In this document: positions 18,901 through 27,915 of the stretch, one piece after another
Layout: the number at the start of each line of letters is the position of its first letter
Position numbering within the stretch: the stretch's first letter is position 1
Assembly (NCBI GenBank): GCA_031292515.1
Contig: JARLGZ010000094.1
Location: forward strand, 1-64,000
Source: Puia sp.
GTDB lineage: Bacteria > Bacteroidota > Bacteroidia > Chitinophagales > Chitinophagaceae
DNA: 64,000 bases
Direction of reading: 5' to 3'
Notes under the pieces: generated by a model
The model's input: the letters and a program-made list of their open reading frames with translations, nothing else
Told to the model about the DNA's origin: nothing
The model's database searches: none
Program-made: the position numbers and the translations under genes

Positions 18901-19302
18901 GTGGAACGAAAAAAAACTTTTATTGTTGTATGTATATCAATCCTTTTAGCGACCCGGGTCAGTGCGCAAATAAGTGATAAAAAAATCTCATGGGCGCTGA
19001 TTCCTGTAAAAAATGGGAGGATAGAATTTCTACCTCTACAGGTCCCGGCGCCGGCTATCCCGACCATAAAACCCCGGCCGGTATCTCCATACGGATCTGC
19101 CGATCCTTCCCGACTGCCGACATCTATCCTGTCGACTGTCGTTCTGCGGGAAGATTACTACACCTGCCACTTCGGTTTTTTCTGCAAGCAGGAATTGCAA
19201 ATCGAGAAATCGACCCATATTCCGCTCCGTTTCCGTCTCGGCTCCCTGGATTATTGCAACCAAATGGAACACGGGTCCATTGGCCGCAACCAAACGAAGT
19301 GA
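18901..19302 (+). CDS. Small secreted protein, conserved in Bacteroidota, with a possibly repeat-altered end
   Basis: The 133-residue product starts at GTG 18901 with AAAAAGGAGAG upstream, one of the better ribosome binding sites here. A clear signal peptide runs to about residue 23 (TRVSAQ). The mature part has a conserved-looking ending (YYTCHFGFFCKQELQIEKST, then PLRFRLGSLDYCN) that I recall from small Bacteroidota proteins of unknown function, which usually stop soon after the YCN segment. Here about ten extra residues (NQTK end) run into repeat DNA at about 19290-19380, so the original stop may have been lost. Function unknown. Confidence 0.65.
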   Translation: MERKKTFIVVCISILLATRVSAQISDKKISWALIPVKNGRIEFLPLQVPAPAIPTIKPRPVSPYGSADPSRLPTSILSTVVLREDYYTCHFGFFCKQELQIEKSTHIPLRFRLGSLDYCNQMEHGSIGRNQTK

Positions 19303-19390
19303 AGGTTGCGAAAGAGAAGGGACGAATTGCGTTCGCTTCGCAACGAACGAGTGCCTGAACGGTGTTCCGGGCAGAGGTTTAAGGTCTCCC
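19295..19390. repeat. Copy of the ACGAACGAGT/hairpin repeat family
   Basis: ACGAACGAGT at 19343-19352 is followed by the imperfect hairpin GCCTGAACGGTGTTCCGGGC (19353-19372). It is preceded by TTGCG...CGCAA and a GAAGCGAACG-like segment in inverted orientation. The same arrangement occurs at 34745-34810. The copy starts at the extreme 3' end of the 18901 gene. Exact borders are unknown. Confidence 0.6.
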
Positions 19391-19438
19391 GGAATGGGGT
19401 TCCGGCGAAACTGTCCACGGCACACTTTATTGGAGGCT

Positions 19439-21535
19439 TCATTGAAGGCTTCTTCTGAGCAAGGCATCGTTATAGACCTGGATATTTGCCCGCACCAGTG
19501 TTTCCAGTCTTTCGCGGGTCCGTCGTACGTGTTCATCGCCGACCAGGTTCTTCGTCAGCAGGCTATCGGTCTTGTACCCGTACAGGTAGCGGGTGCTATC
19601 GTGAACGGGATCATATCCCAGCACGAACCCATTGCTGATGATCTGGTAGCTGGCGCCCAGACGGTTGATGGCATAACGGTCCGAGTCGACAATGGCGGTA
19701 TCGAGCAGGCTTCTTCCAAATCCGGTGTAGGATCCTTTGTAATGGAGGATGTCCAGGACGGTCGGTGTGAGGTCGACCTGACTGGCAAGCGTAGGTCTTA
19801 CGGAGCCTTCTTCCGAGGGGTCATAGATAAAAATGGGGATCGTGCAGGAGTTGACGCAGGTGTAGGCCGTATAGTCGTCCGGGGATAACCAATGGTCTGC
19901 ACAAAAGACAAATAGGGTATTCCGGAACCACGGCGCTTTCCGGCAGGTTTCAAAAAATTGCTGAAAGGCGTAATCGGTATAGCTGATGCTTCTCTCCGCG
20001 GGCGTTTTACCCGGGTCGGCGAATCGTTCTCTCAGTGTGTCGGGGATAGTATAAGGCGGATGAGCAGAGATGGTAAAGAAGGTCGCCAGGAAAGGCTGCT
20101 GTCTTCCGCTTAGTACTTTTGCGCCGTATTGAAGGAATGGCTCGTCAAAAACCCCCCAATTCCCGTCATAGTACCGGTCGCCGTCCGGATGGTCGCTGTT
20201 GAAGTCATCCCGGCTATAATAGTGATCGAACCCGGCCATATGCGAAAACTTGCCAAAGCCAAAGTGGTCTTTGCCGGCACCCATAAAAAAATCGGTCTCA
20301 TAGCCCGCCGACTGCAAGATATTACCGATGCTTTTGAGTGGGGTATTGGCGTATTCTGAATAATAAAACGGTTCGTCCAGGAGATTCGGCAGGCCGCCCA
20401 GGATGGCGACGATCCCCTGATTAGAGGAAAATCCATTGGCAAAGGAATTCGGGAAAAAGAGGCTCTCGCGGATCAGGGAATCAAAGAAGGGGGTATTGGC
20501 TTTTTGGGGGTCCCCGGGTATCACATAACAGCGGGAAAAGCTCTCGAGGATAAAGAGGACAACATTTTTCCGGGACAGTGTATCGTGTATGATGGCGGTT
20601 ATATTGTCGCTCGTGTCTTTTACAGGCGGGGCATTCCCGATCGAATGGGCGGTTTTAACGAGGTAGTCGAGCTCCGGCCCGGAAAAATAATGTTTTTGCT
20701 GCAATTCCTGTTGCTTTCGGACGGCGGAATAAACAAAGGTCAGTATGCTGTTCTGCGCTAACGGCAGATTGGAAGGAGAGAGAAAAAGAAGGGGGGTGCC
20801 GGGCAGCACCGGTCTTCCGGTCAGCATCCCGCAAGGCAATAACAAAAGGATTAGGACGAGGAGCTGGTATATCAGAACCTGCAAAATACCCGGGGGGCTG
20901 TTTTCGGCGTCGGCCGGGATTGTTGGGTTGTTGTTTGATGCGGTGATGGGGATCGCGTTGGGGACGGTGTTTTCGAGAGCAGTGCGAGGGGAAAAAAACC
21001 GTCTTATTCCTATGAGGGCAACGCTACCTGCGAGAAAAAAAAGCGCAACCGGCAAGTATCCCGTGAGCAGGCTTCCGGCTGACCCCAAGGAGTCGCGGAA
21101 TATATACCAAAGATCCATGTTACTTCGGTGTTTGCTGAATCTAAAGTAACCGATGTCAATACAATTGATAGCCAACCCCGCGATGTTCAGCCAGCAGAAT
21201 AAAATACTTCCGGTCCGGTAGAGGCAAGCGGCGATTGCATCAGCAGTAGCCGCACCAGGAACTATACCGAAGGCTGTTGCACTGAAGGCCGCTTTTCGAA
21301 GGCCTGCTATCCCGACTAAAACGATCACCGGGCTATTTAGCAAAAGGAGACTGACAAAATCCTGCTGCAAACCCAGCAGGAATATCCTGCCTGCTTCCCG
21401 GAAAGTGATGACAGAAAACAGGGACCGGTTGTATAACCCGAAAAACAGCCGGTTCGCCGTGTACAATGAGAGCAAGAGACCTATGCAGGAAAACAGTCTA
21501 CGAAATTGTAGCAAAAACCGGCGGCCAGGGCTCAT
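19439..21535 (-). CDS. LTA synthase family membrane sulfatase-fold protein
   Basis: A roughly 700-residue protein with about five membrane segments in the first 260 residues and an extracytoplasmic alkaline-phosphatase/sulfatase-type domain after about residue 300. Visible metal or substrate motifs include NVVLFILESFSR (strand with the first metal ligand), ANGFSSNQGIVAILGGLP (nucleophile region, here with serines rather than the RT/RS of typical members) and FVFCADHWLSP (Asp-His metal ligands). Relatives transfer phosphoglycerol or phosphoethanolamine to envelope glycans; the substrate in Gram-negative Bacteroidota is unclear. ATG 21535 was chosen; ATG 21571 adds twelve residues but leaves only three bases to the divergent acyltransferase start. 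Confidence 0.87.
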   Translation of the reverse strand: MSPGRRFLLQFRRLFSCIGLLLSLYTANRLFFGLYNRSLFSVITFREAGRIFLLGLQQDFVSLLLLNSPVIVLVGIAGLRKAAFSATAFGIVPGAATADAIAACLYRTGSILFCWLNIAGLAINCIDIGYFRFSKHRSNMDLWYIFRDSLGSAGSLLTGYLPVALFFLAGSVALIGIRRFFSPRTALENTVPNAIPITASNNNPTIPADAENSPPGILQVLIYQLLVLILLLLPCGMLTGRPVLPGTPLLFLSPSNLPLAQNSILTFVYSAVRKQQELQQKHYFSGPELDYLVKTAHSIGNAPPVKDTSDNITAIIHDTLSRKNVVLFILESFSRCYVIPGDPQKANTPFFDSLIRESLFFPNSFANGFSSNQGIVAILGGLPNLLDEPFYYSEYANTPLKSIGNILQSAGYETDFFMGAGKDHFGFGKFSHMAGFDHYYSRDDFNSDHPDGDRYYDGNWGVFDEPFLQYGAKVLSGRQQPFLATFFTISAHPPYTIPDTLRERFADPGKTPAERSISYTDYAFQQFFETCRKAPWFRNTLFVFCADHWLSPDDYTAYTCVNSCTIPIFIYDPSEEGSVRPTLASQVDLTPTVLDILHYKGSYTGFGRSLLDTAIVDSDRYAINRLGASYQIISNGFVLGYDPVHDSTRYLYGYKTDSLLTKNLVGDEHVRRTRERLETLVRANIQVYNDALLRRSLQ

Positions 21536-21574
21536 GCCCGCAAAATAAAGAAATAAAACCACGATCTTCATGGA

Positions 21575-22696
21575 ATGAGCGAGTTTCAAGGCAGACCTTA
21601 CTTCCCTTCCCTGACGGGTCTCCGGGCAATCGCGGCGTTGGTGGTCCTGTTTACACATGTCGAAAGATACCGGCAGCTTACGGGCAGGGATCTTATGATG
21701 CCCTATGCGAACAGCTCGTTTGCGGGAAGTCTGGCGGTGACTTTCTTCTTTGTGTTGAGCGGGTTCCTGATCACCTCTCTGCTACTCGCGGAAAAAAGCC
21801 AGCGCGGTACGATCCGGATCGGTGCATTTCTCTATAAACGATGGCGGCGTATCTGGCCGCTCTATTATACTGTGCTGGCAGCCGGCTATGGGGTTTCTAT
21901 ATTTCTCCTCAAAAGCACCCCGGCCGATCCCCTGGAAAATGGGGTATTTCTTAATATTCTGCTCCTCCCGAATATTGCGTTCGCGTTCGGACTCATCCCC
22001 GACATCCTCATACAGATCTGGTCAGTCGGCACGGAAGAACAGTTTTACCTCATTTGGCCTTTCCTGGTCCGTCGTTCGCCGGCAAAACCGCTGGCCATCA
22101 ACCTGTGCCGGATCATTGCGGGCGCCCTGGTGTTGAGGCTAATTGTGCACCTGGTCATGCCGGGAGCCGATTGGCTCAATATCATCTTATACAGGACTCG
22201 GATTGATTGTATGGCTTCGGGTGGGCTGTTTGCCCTTTTATTGCTTCACAAAGACAGGAATACCCGGCTCCTTCGTTGCTACCAGGTTGCCATTCACCCG
22301 TTTACCGGGTGGGTCTGTATGGCGGGGTTCTTATTGGCCTTTTATCTGAGTGTACGGTATGGCGTGGGTTTATACCCGGTCTATATGTTTTTGTCAGGTA
22401 TCCTGATGATCCGCGTGATCGTTAAGCCGGTTGGGTTTCTGGAATGGGCGCCTGTCAAATACCTGGGAAAAATCTCCTATGGAATCTATCTCCTGCACAA
22501 TTTCGCAATTTTTTCCCTATATGGATGTCTTCCCTCACTGACCAGGTATTTCGATAGAAGCCCCTGGGGAGACCTGGGGGTTTTTGTGCTGACGGTCGTC
22601 CTGACGGTGATAGCTGCCGCCATCAGTTACCGGTGGCTGGAGAGTCCATTTCTCAGGAAGCGGAATAAGAGCTCGTCCGACTCGATACCTTCCTGA
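21575..22696 (+). CDS. Acyltransferase family 3 membrane protein
   Basis: The 373-residue polytopic protein starts with FPSLTGLRAIAALVVLFTHV, the hallmark opening of acyltransferase-3 (OafB/OatA-like) proteins, including the conserved histidine near the end of the first membrane helix. About ten membrane segments follow. FFVLSGFLIT and the loop KRWRRIWPLYY also match the family, as does the GTEEQFYLIWPF motif. Such proteins O-acetylate or acylate surface sugars. With the LTA-synthase-like gene diverging from it, a surface-polymer decoration role fits, but the acceptor is unknown. Its last 44 bases overlap the convergent DegT gene. Confidence 0.92.
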   Translation: MSEFQGRPYFPSLTGLRAIAALVVLFTHVERYRQLTGRDLMMPYANSSFAGSLAVTFFFVLSGFLITSLLLAEKSQRGTIRIGAFLYKRWRRIWPLYYTVLAAGYGVSIFLLKSTPADPLENGVFLNILLLPNIAFAFGLIPDILIQIWSVGTEEQFYLIWPFLVRRSPAKPLAINLCRIIAGALVLRLIVHLVMPGADWLNIILYRTRIDCMASGGLFALLLLHKDRNTRLLRCYQVAIHPFTGWVCMAGFLLAFYLSVRYGVGLYPVYMFLSGILMIRVIVKPVGFLEWAPVKYLGKISYGIYLLHNFAIFSLYGCLPSLTRYFDRSPWGDLGVFVLTVVLTVIAAAISYRWLESPFLRKRNKSSSDSIPS

Positions 22697-23876
22697 CAAT
22701 CGCGGCTATCTTCTCTCCTCTTTCCTTTGTCTGTTCTTCGGTCCATAACAGGCCGATCTGGGTGGAAATACACCGTCCCATAATGCTGTCGCTCGCGGGA
22801 AAAGCGGCATTTGACAGGTCCCGCAGGGCCTGTTTCTGGAGGTCGCTCAGGTTATTGAGGGTATCCGCCTTGCGGAGATGGTCCCATTTACGGATATAGT
22901 GCCAGTTGTGGTCGAACCAGTAAAAATTGCCGCCCAGGATGCCCTGCTGCTTTAGTTCGGCGACTACGGCCCACGTGATCTCTTCGGTGGGCAGGAACCA
23001 GCTCAGGAAGGTATGGCTGTCCCCGGAGGGATCCGGCAGCCGGCGGAAGGAGACTTCCTCCAGTCCGGAAAGGATCGACTGGAGCTGGCGATGGTTTCTC
23101 TGCTGGATGTCCAGGAATTGATCCAGCTTGCGAAACTGAGCCAGGCCCACGGCCGCATGGAGTTCGGAGATCCGGAAATTGCAGCCGATAAAAGGATGCA
23201 GATCCGCGCCCCGGTCTACGCCGAGGTGGTCGTGGCCATGATCTGAAAAACCATCGCATTTTGCATAGATATCTTTCTGGTTTGTCAGGATGGCGCCCCC
23301 TTCGGCACAGGTCACCGTTTTTACGAAATCGAAGGAGAAGGTGCCGGCGTTCCCGACCGTGCCCAGGTAGCGACCCTTATAGGAAGCACCGATGCTCTGG
23401 CAGGCATCTTCCAGCAGCAGCAAATCATATTCCTTACAGATCTCCATCAGGGGATCGAGATCGGCCATGCCGCCGCACATATGGACGGGCATGATACATT
23501 TTGTGCGGGGGGTAATTGCCTGGCGCACAGACTCCGGGTTGAGGGTCAATGTCTCATCGACATCCGCCAGCACCGGAAGAGCACCGACGCTGAGCACGGC
23601 CTCAAAACTGGCGACAAATGTAAAGGTAGGCATGATCACTTCATCCCCGGCGCCGACACCGAGGGCGGTGAGTGCAGTAGTCAGCGCTGCCGTCCCGCTG
23701 GATACCAGCTGCGTATAGCCGGCGTTGAATTTCCGGCAAATCTCCGCTTCCAGTTCTTTTGACTTCCAGATCCCCTTGCGCGGGCCATCGAAGCCATACC
23801 TCATCATAATGCCTGTCTCCAGGACATCGTTCACTTCCTTGCGTTCTTCGGGACCAAAAAGTTCGAAACCGGGCAT
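22653..23876 (-). CDS. DegT/DnrJ/EryC1/StrS family PLP-dependent aminotransferase
   Basis: The 407-residue enzyme matches the sugar aminotransferase/dehydratase family. It shows FGPEERKEVNDVLETG at the start, SSGTAALTTALTALGVGAGDEVIMPTFTFVAS for the PLP phosphate site, EDACQSIGASYKG with the aspartate that contacts the pyridine nitrogen, and SFDFVKTVTCAEGGAI with the probable Schiff-base lysine. Family members make amino-sugars for surface glycans or antibiotics; the substrate here is unknown. No other nucleotide-sugar genes are adjacent. It is downstream of the GHL10 gene (49 bases) on the same strand, and its 3' end overlaps the acyltransferase gene by 44 bases. Confidence 0.92.
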   Translation of the reverse strand: MPGFELFGPEERKEVNDVLETGIMMRYGFDGPRKGIWKSKELEAEICRKFNAGYTQLVSSGTAALTTALTALGVGAGDEVIMPTFTFVASFEAVLSVGALPVLADVDETLTLNPESVRQAITPRTKCIMPVHMCGGMADLDPLMEICKEYDLLLLEDACQSIGASYKGRYLGTVGNAGTFSFDFVKTVTCAEGGAILTNQKDIYAKCDGFSDHGHDHLGVDRGADLHPFIGCNFRISELHAAVGLAQFRKLDQFLDIQQRNHRQLQSILSGLEEVSFRRLPDPSGDSHTFLSWFLPTEEITWAVVAELKQQGILGGNFYWFDHNWHYIRKWDHLRKADTLNNLSDLQKQALRDLSNAAFPASDSIMGRCISTQIGLLWTEEQTKERGEKIAAIVRKVSSRTSSYSAS

Positions 23877-23925
23877 ATAGATAATTTAAGATTATTCCTC
23901 CGCCATGGCAAGCCATGGCTAAAGA

Positions 23926-25497
23926 TCACAATTTATTAACCCCTGTTCGGGGCCGGGGGGCCTTCGACGCCTCCGCGACAAAGGTAGAAAAAATGATCGG
24001 AACAGGCCTGCTTTCGATATGGGTCCGGCTCACGGCCGTGAAGTAGTAATAACTGCCCTTCCCCGCCGGCCTCACCTTTGGTTGCGTCACCTTGAATTCG
24101 GCAACCGGGTCGTAGGGGATAAAGCCGGTCAGCCTGGCCGAATCGATATCGAGACCGGCTGTATCCGAGTGGTAGACGGCATATCCGATCAGGTTATCGG
24201 TTTCGGCGCCTTTTGCCAGCCGGAGGGTGGTCGTGGAATCTTTATAATTATATTCCTGGCTTACGGTTGGCTCATGCGGTCTCGCTGTATCGATCCAGGG
24301 CATCGGGGGGACCAGGGCCGGGTAGTTATAATAATTATTCCGCAGACTATCGTTCCACCCGTAAGGGTTCTTTTCAAAAGTCTTGCTGCTGAAGTAGATC
24401 TCTCCCTGTAAACCGGGGTAGTTCCGTACAGCTTGCAATTGACGGGTCAATTGCGTCCGGTCCCTCCAGGCCGGATTCGACCCTGCCCGGTAGATGGCCA
24501 ACCCGATATAACATTGCCGTCCGTAGCTGTGTTGGCTCCACCAGTCCACCATGACCGCAAAGGGTACATGGAGATGAGAGAACTCCAGGTAAAGCTGCGG
24601 CGCCACATAGTCGATCCAGCCGTTCCTGAGCCATAGCAGGATATCCGCGTATAGATTGTCATAATTTGTCTGACCGGCCTGGGTGTCGCTGCCTTCAGGG
24701 TCTTTATTTTTGTTGCGCCATACGCAGAACGGACTGATGCCGAATTTGCAGTATTTTTTTTCTTCTTTTACCGCTTTGCCGATCGAGACGATGACGGAAT
24801 CCACGTTGCTTCTCCGCCAGTCGCCGATCGACAGGCCCTTGCCATATTTCTCAAAGCTGGCCCTGTCGGGGAAATCCTTGCCGGGTCCGCCGCCTTCGAC
24901 GATATCGTACGGATAGAAATAGTCGTCCATATGCAGGCCATCGATATCATAACGATGGACGACATCACGCATTACCGCCGTGACATATTGCTGTACTTCT
25001 TTGTTACCCGGATCGAAATAGAGGGTATTCTCGAAGCGGACAAACCAATCGGGGTGACGGCGGGTAATATGGTCGGGGGCGACGGAAGATTTTCCAATGG
25101 CATAGACCGCGCGGTAAGGATTACACCAGGCCTGGAACTCCATGCCCCGTTTGTGGGTTTCTTCGATCATGAATTCCAGCGGATCGTAGTAAGGGGCAGG
25201 CGGTTGTCCCTGTCTGCCCGTGAGCCATTCGCTCCAGGGTTCGTAGGAGGAAGGATACAATGCATCCGCGGCCGGTCTGACCTGGACGATGACCGCATTC
25301 ATCCCGTTGCGTTTATGCATGTCGAGCAAACGGATGAACTCCACGCGCTGGCTGTCTGCGTTCAGACCTCTCCGGGAAGGCCAGTCGATGTTTTCCACGG
25401 AGGCGACCCAGACGGCCCTGAATTCATATTTCGGTTGGCTGCGGCAAAAAGAGCAAATAGCAAGCAAAAGGCAGGCAGTAAACGATAGATTTTTCAT
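23926..25497 (-). CDS. Secreted GHL10 (DUF187) glycoside-hydrolase-like protein
   Basis: The protein is about 523 residues from ATG 25497, with a signal peptide (LLLAICSFCRSQ). The family signature EFRAVWVASVENIDWPS follows, then a TIM-barrel body with NAVIVQVRPAADALYPS, WCNPYRAV, the metal-like DGLHMDDYFYPY and IDYVAPQLYLEFS. This is the GHL10/DUF187 family (YddW-like), thought to cleave glycan chains; a peptidoglycan role has been proposed for some members. A small beta-rich C-terminal domain follows after about residue 410. It begins one base after the MarR gene's stop codon, strongly suggesting cotranscription with that regulator. Confidence 0.92.
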   Translation of the reverse strand: MKNLSFTACLLLAICSFCRSQPKYEFRAVWVASVENIDWPSRRGLNADSQRVEFIRLLDMHKRNGMNAVIVQVRPAADALYPSSYEPWSEWLTGRQGQPPAPYYDPLEFMIEETHKRGMEFQAWCNPYRAVYAIGKSSVAPDHITRRHPDWFVRFENTLYFDPGNKEVQQYVTAVMRDVVHRYDIDGLHMDDYFYPYDIVEGGGPGKDFPDRASFEKYGKGLSIGDWRRSNVDSVIVSIGKAVKEEKKYCKFGISPFCVWRNKNKDPEGSDTQAGQTNYDNLYADILLWLRNGWIDYVAPQLYLEFSHLHVPFAVMVDWWSQHSYGRQCYIGLAIYRAGSNPAWRDRTQLTRQLQAVRNYPGLQGEIYFSSKTFEKNPYGWNDSLRNNYYNYPALVPPMPWIDTARPHEPTVSQEYNYKDSTTTLRLAKGAETDNLIGYAVYHSDTAGLDIDSARLTGFIPYDPVAEFKVTQPKVRPAGKGSYYYFTAVSRTHIESRPVPIIFSTFVAEASKAPRPRTGVNKL

Positions 25498-25498
25498 T

Positions 25499-25966
25499 CT
25501 ACAGGGATTCGTGAAAAGGCGGATTACGCAGTTTATCGAGCAGATCATTCAAGGTCTTTGCTTCGGATTCTGTAAGGCTCATCAGGATGCTATCCATCTG
25601 GTCGTTGTAAACATCTATTTTTTCGAGCAGTTTCTTTCCTTTTGCGGTGATGATCACATCCACCAGGCGTCTGTCCGTCTTGCAGACGTTTTTCTTCAGC
25701 AGCCCTTTCGTGACCAGCCGGTCGACGATCCGGCTCGTATCGCTCATCTTATCCAGCATCCGTTGCCGGATCTGCAGGGTAGACAAGGGTTTGCCTGCGC
25801 CCCGAAGGATCCGCAGGATATTAAACTGCTGTGAGGTGATCCCTGCTTCGTCAAAGATCCTGTTTATTTTTTCGGTCAGCCAGTGATAGGTATAAATGAG
25901 GTTGATCGCGGATTTCTGGTATTCATTACGGAATTTATGCTGATTGATGTCTTTTTCGAGTGTCAT
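25499..25966 (-). CDS. MarR family transcriptional regulator
   Basis: The 155-residue protein has the MarR winged helix-turn-helix. It shows ITSQQFNILRILRGAGKPLSTLQIRQRML, a recognition-helix region DKMSDTSRIVDRLVTKGLLKK, and the wing DRRLVDVIITAKGKKLLEKID. Such regulators act as dimers and often control envelope, efflux or stress genes. It is translationally adjacent to the GHL10 gene (stop at 25499, next ATG at 25497), so it may control its own operon. The effector is unknown. Confidence 0.93.
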   Translation of the reverse strand: MTLEKDINQHKFRNEYQKSAINLIYTYHWLTEKINRIFDEAGITSQQFNILRILRGAGKPLSTLQIRQRMLDKMSDTSRIVDRLVTKGLLKKNVCKTDRRLVDVIITAKGKKLLEKIDVYNDQMDSILMSLTESEAKTLNDLLDKLRNPPFHESL

Positions 25967-26012
25967 ACGACTTCTTCCATTTCCTGTTTATAAATGTACG
26001 GCAATTCCCTTT

Positions 26013-27071
26013 TCAATCTTCCCAGACTTTTGTCCCTTCGCTGCAGTTGGCACATATATCTATATTTCTGCGGCCCCGGAGGATCTTCCGACGGAAGCTG
26101 ACATAGCGCTCGTTGTTCCAGATCTCTTTAAAGGGGCGGTCCTTGAGATCTCCCAACTGATGCAGGGCATCTTTGTCGAAGCAGCAGGGTACGACCAGGC
26201 CGTCCCAGCTTATGACGGTGGCATGCCAGAGGCGCCAGCAATGGTTCTGTAAAGAATTCCGGAACTCGTACTCTCCCTTATCATTCTTCCGGTAGCGGCT
26301 GTACTTCTCCTTTACGGGGATGAGCCCGTTCGGGTCGTTCTTATAGTCATAGACCTGCGCCGTTTTGAAACGCACTTCGTCTACGCCGGTCTCACGCGCG
26401 AGTTTCTTTATATCCTCCAGCTGGTGTTCATTGGGTCTGACCACCAGGAACTGGAAAAAGACAAAGGGCCTGGTACTCTTCAGTTCTTTTTTCCATTTTA
26501 CGATGTTGCGGGCGCCCTCCAGCACTTTTTCGAGGCGACCTCCCACGCGGTATTGCTCGTAGACCTCCTGTGTGGTCCCGTCGATAGAAATGATCAGGCG
26601 ATCGAGACCGCTCTCGACGGTCTTTTTGGCCTGTTGATCATTCAGGTAGTGTGCATTCGTCGAAGTAGCCGTATAGATACCTTTCGTAGAAGCATATTTT
26701 ACCATTTCCAGGAAGGACGGGTTCAGATAAGGCTCTCCCTGGAAATAGAAAACGAGGTAGAGGAGCTCTGCGGAAAGCTGGTCGATCGTGTCTTTGAAAA
26801 AATCTTTTTGCAGCATGCCGGTCGGACGGGTGAAAGCTCTCAGACCGCTCGGGCATTCCGGACAGCGCAGGTTGCAGGAAGTTGTGGGCTCGAAGGAGAT
26901 GGACACAGGATATCCCCATTGGATGGCTTTTCCCGTCCACTTGCTCAGGAAGTAGCTGGTCAATACTTTCCCTCCATTCCATAGACGACGGAGCGTGAGC
27001 TTGGAGACAAGATTGACGGTATCATTCCAGTTGAAATCGGGCATCCTATCTGTAAAATTAAACTTTATCAA
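26013..27071 (-). CDS. Radical SAM protein with SPASM-type C-terminal cluster
   Basis: The 352-residue enzyme has the radical SAM cluster motif CNLRCPEC (Cys66, Cys70, Cys73) after a roughly 60-residue N-terminal extension. The GEP motif is in YFQGEPYLNPSF, and DRLIISIDGTT lies in the barrel. The C-terminal part has an additional cysteine set (NHCWRLWH, VVPCCFDKD, ICANC), as in SPASM domains that bind auxiliary 4Fe-4S clusters. These enzymes modify peptides, sugars or lipids; a short precursor peptide gene is not visible next to it, so peptide maturation is not supported. It is divergent from the GH25 lysozyme with 70 bases between them. Confidence 0.9.
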   Translation of the reverse strand: MIKFNFTDRMPDFNWNDTVNLVSKLTLRRLWNGGKVLTSYFLSKWTGKAIQWGYPVSISFEPTTSCNLRCPECPSGLRAFTRPTGMLQKDFFKDTIDQLSAELLYLVFYFQGEPYLNPSFLEMVKYASTKGIYTATSTNAHYLNDQQAKKTVESGLDRLIISIDGTTQEVYEQYRVGGRLEKVLEGARNIVKWKKELKSTRPFVFFQFLVVRPNEHQLEDIKKLARETGVDEVRFKTAQVYDYKNDPNGLIPVKEKYSRYRKNDKGEYEFRNSLQNHCWRLWHATVISWDGLVVPCCFDKDALHQLGDLKDRPFKEIWNNERYVSFRRKILRGRRNIDICANCSEGTKVWED

Positions 27072-27086
27072 TTATTCCACAACGAA

Positions 27087-27120
27087 TTGCAAGATTTGGC
27101 CGGTAGTAAATTTATATTTG
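27087..27120 (+). promoter_or_regulatory. Candidate promoter of the GH25 lysozyme gene
   Basis: TATATTTG at 27113-27120 is a full match to the Bacteroidota -7 element. A TTG at 27087-27089 lies 23 bases upstream; a TTTG at 27095 is closer than usual. The expected start of transcription is about 15 bases before ATG 27142. Confidence 0.5.
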
Positions 27121-27141
27121 CAACGGGGCACTTCATACAAT

Positions 27142-27915
27142 ATGGCGAATAAAAAAAAGAAAAATACAGGCTGGAAGATCGTATTGTTTTCGCTGACGGC
27201 CTCCATGATCCTTGTTTCCGGCGTGCTTTTGTATGATTGGTGGGCGGAACGACGGGCGCGTTTTATAAGTTATGAGCAGTTCGGCATCGAGATCCCGGTG
27301 AATTACTCGATCCACGGCATCGACGTCTCAAAATACCAGGACCTCATCGACTGGGAATCGGTGAAACAGATGAAGGTCAATGACATGCAGATCGGTTTTG
27401 CCTTTATAAAGGCGACGGAAGGGCTCGTAAATGAGGACGCTTTATTCCAGCGCAACTGGCGAAAGGCAAAGGAGGCCGGCCTGGTGAGGGGGGCCTATCA
27501 TTTTTTCCTGGCCACCAAGAGCGGCAAAGAGCAGGCGGAGAATTTTATCAACAGCGTTACCCTCATGAGCGGCGATCTGCCACCGGTACTGGATATCGAA
27601 CAGGCTTACGGGGTGCCGGGGGATAAACTGCGCGCAAGGGCCAAGGAGTGGCTGCAGACCGTAGCGGCCTATTATAATACGGTACCCATCGTCTATACAA
27701 ATGTGGATTTCTATAAGCAATACCTGAAAGACGATTTTGACAAATACCCCTTGTGGGTTGCACATTACCTGCAAAAGGAAAGACCCCGGATTTACCGCGA
27801 CTGGAATTTCTGGCAGCATAGCGAGGGGGGAAGGGTAAATGGGATCGTGACGCGTGTCGATTTCAATGTCTTTAACGGGGATTCGGCGGATTTCAGGAAA
27901 TTACTGATCAACTAA
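27142..27915 (+). CDS. GH25 family lysozyme (muramidase), membrane-anchored
   Basis: The 257-residue protein starts with a lysine-rich stretch and one membrane segment (about 13-35), then a glycoside hydrolase family 25 domain. Key segments are HGIDVSKYQDLIDWESV (first catalytic-pocket Asp), GFAFIKATEG, GAYHFFLATKSGKEQAENFI and PPVLDIEQAYG with the Asp/Glu pair of the active site. GH25 enzymes cleave the beta-1,4 bond between MurNAc and GlcNAc. ATG 27142 was chosen because the upstream in-frame sequence overlaps the promoter and the divergent gene. It probably acts in cell-wall turnover. Confidence 0.93.
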   Translation: MANKKKKNTGWKIVLFSLTASMILVSGVLLYDWWAERRARFISYEQFGIEIPVNYSIHGIDVSKYQDLIDWESVKQMKVNDMQIGFAFIKATEGLVNEDALFQRNWRKAKEAGLVRGAYHFFLATKSGKEQAENFINSVTLMSGDLPPVLDIEQAYGVPGDKLRARAKEWLQTVAAYYNTVPIVYTNVDFYKQYLKDDFDKYPLWVAHYLQKERPRIYRDWNFWQHSEGGRVNGIVTRVDFNVFNGDSADFRKLLIN

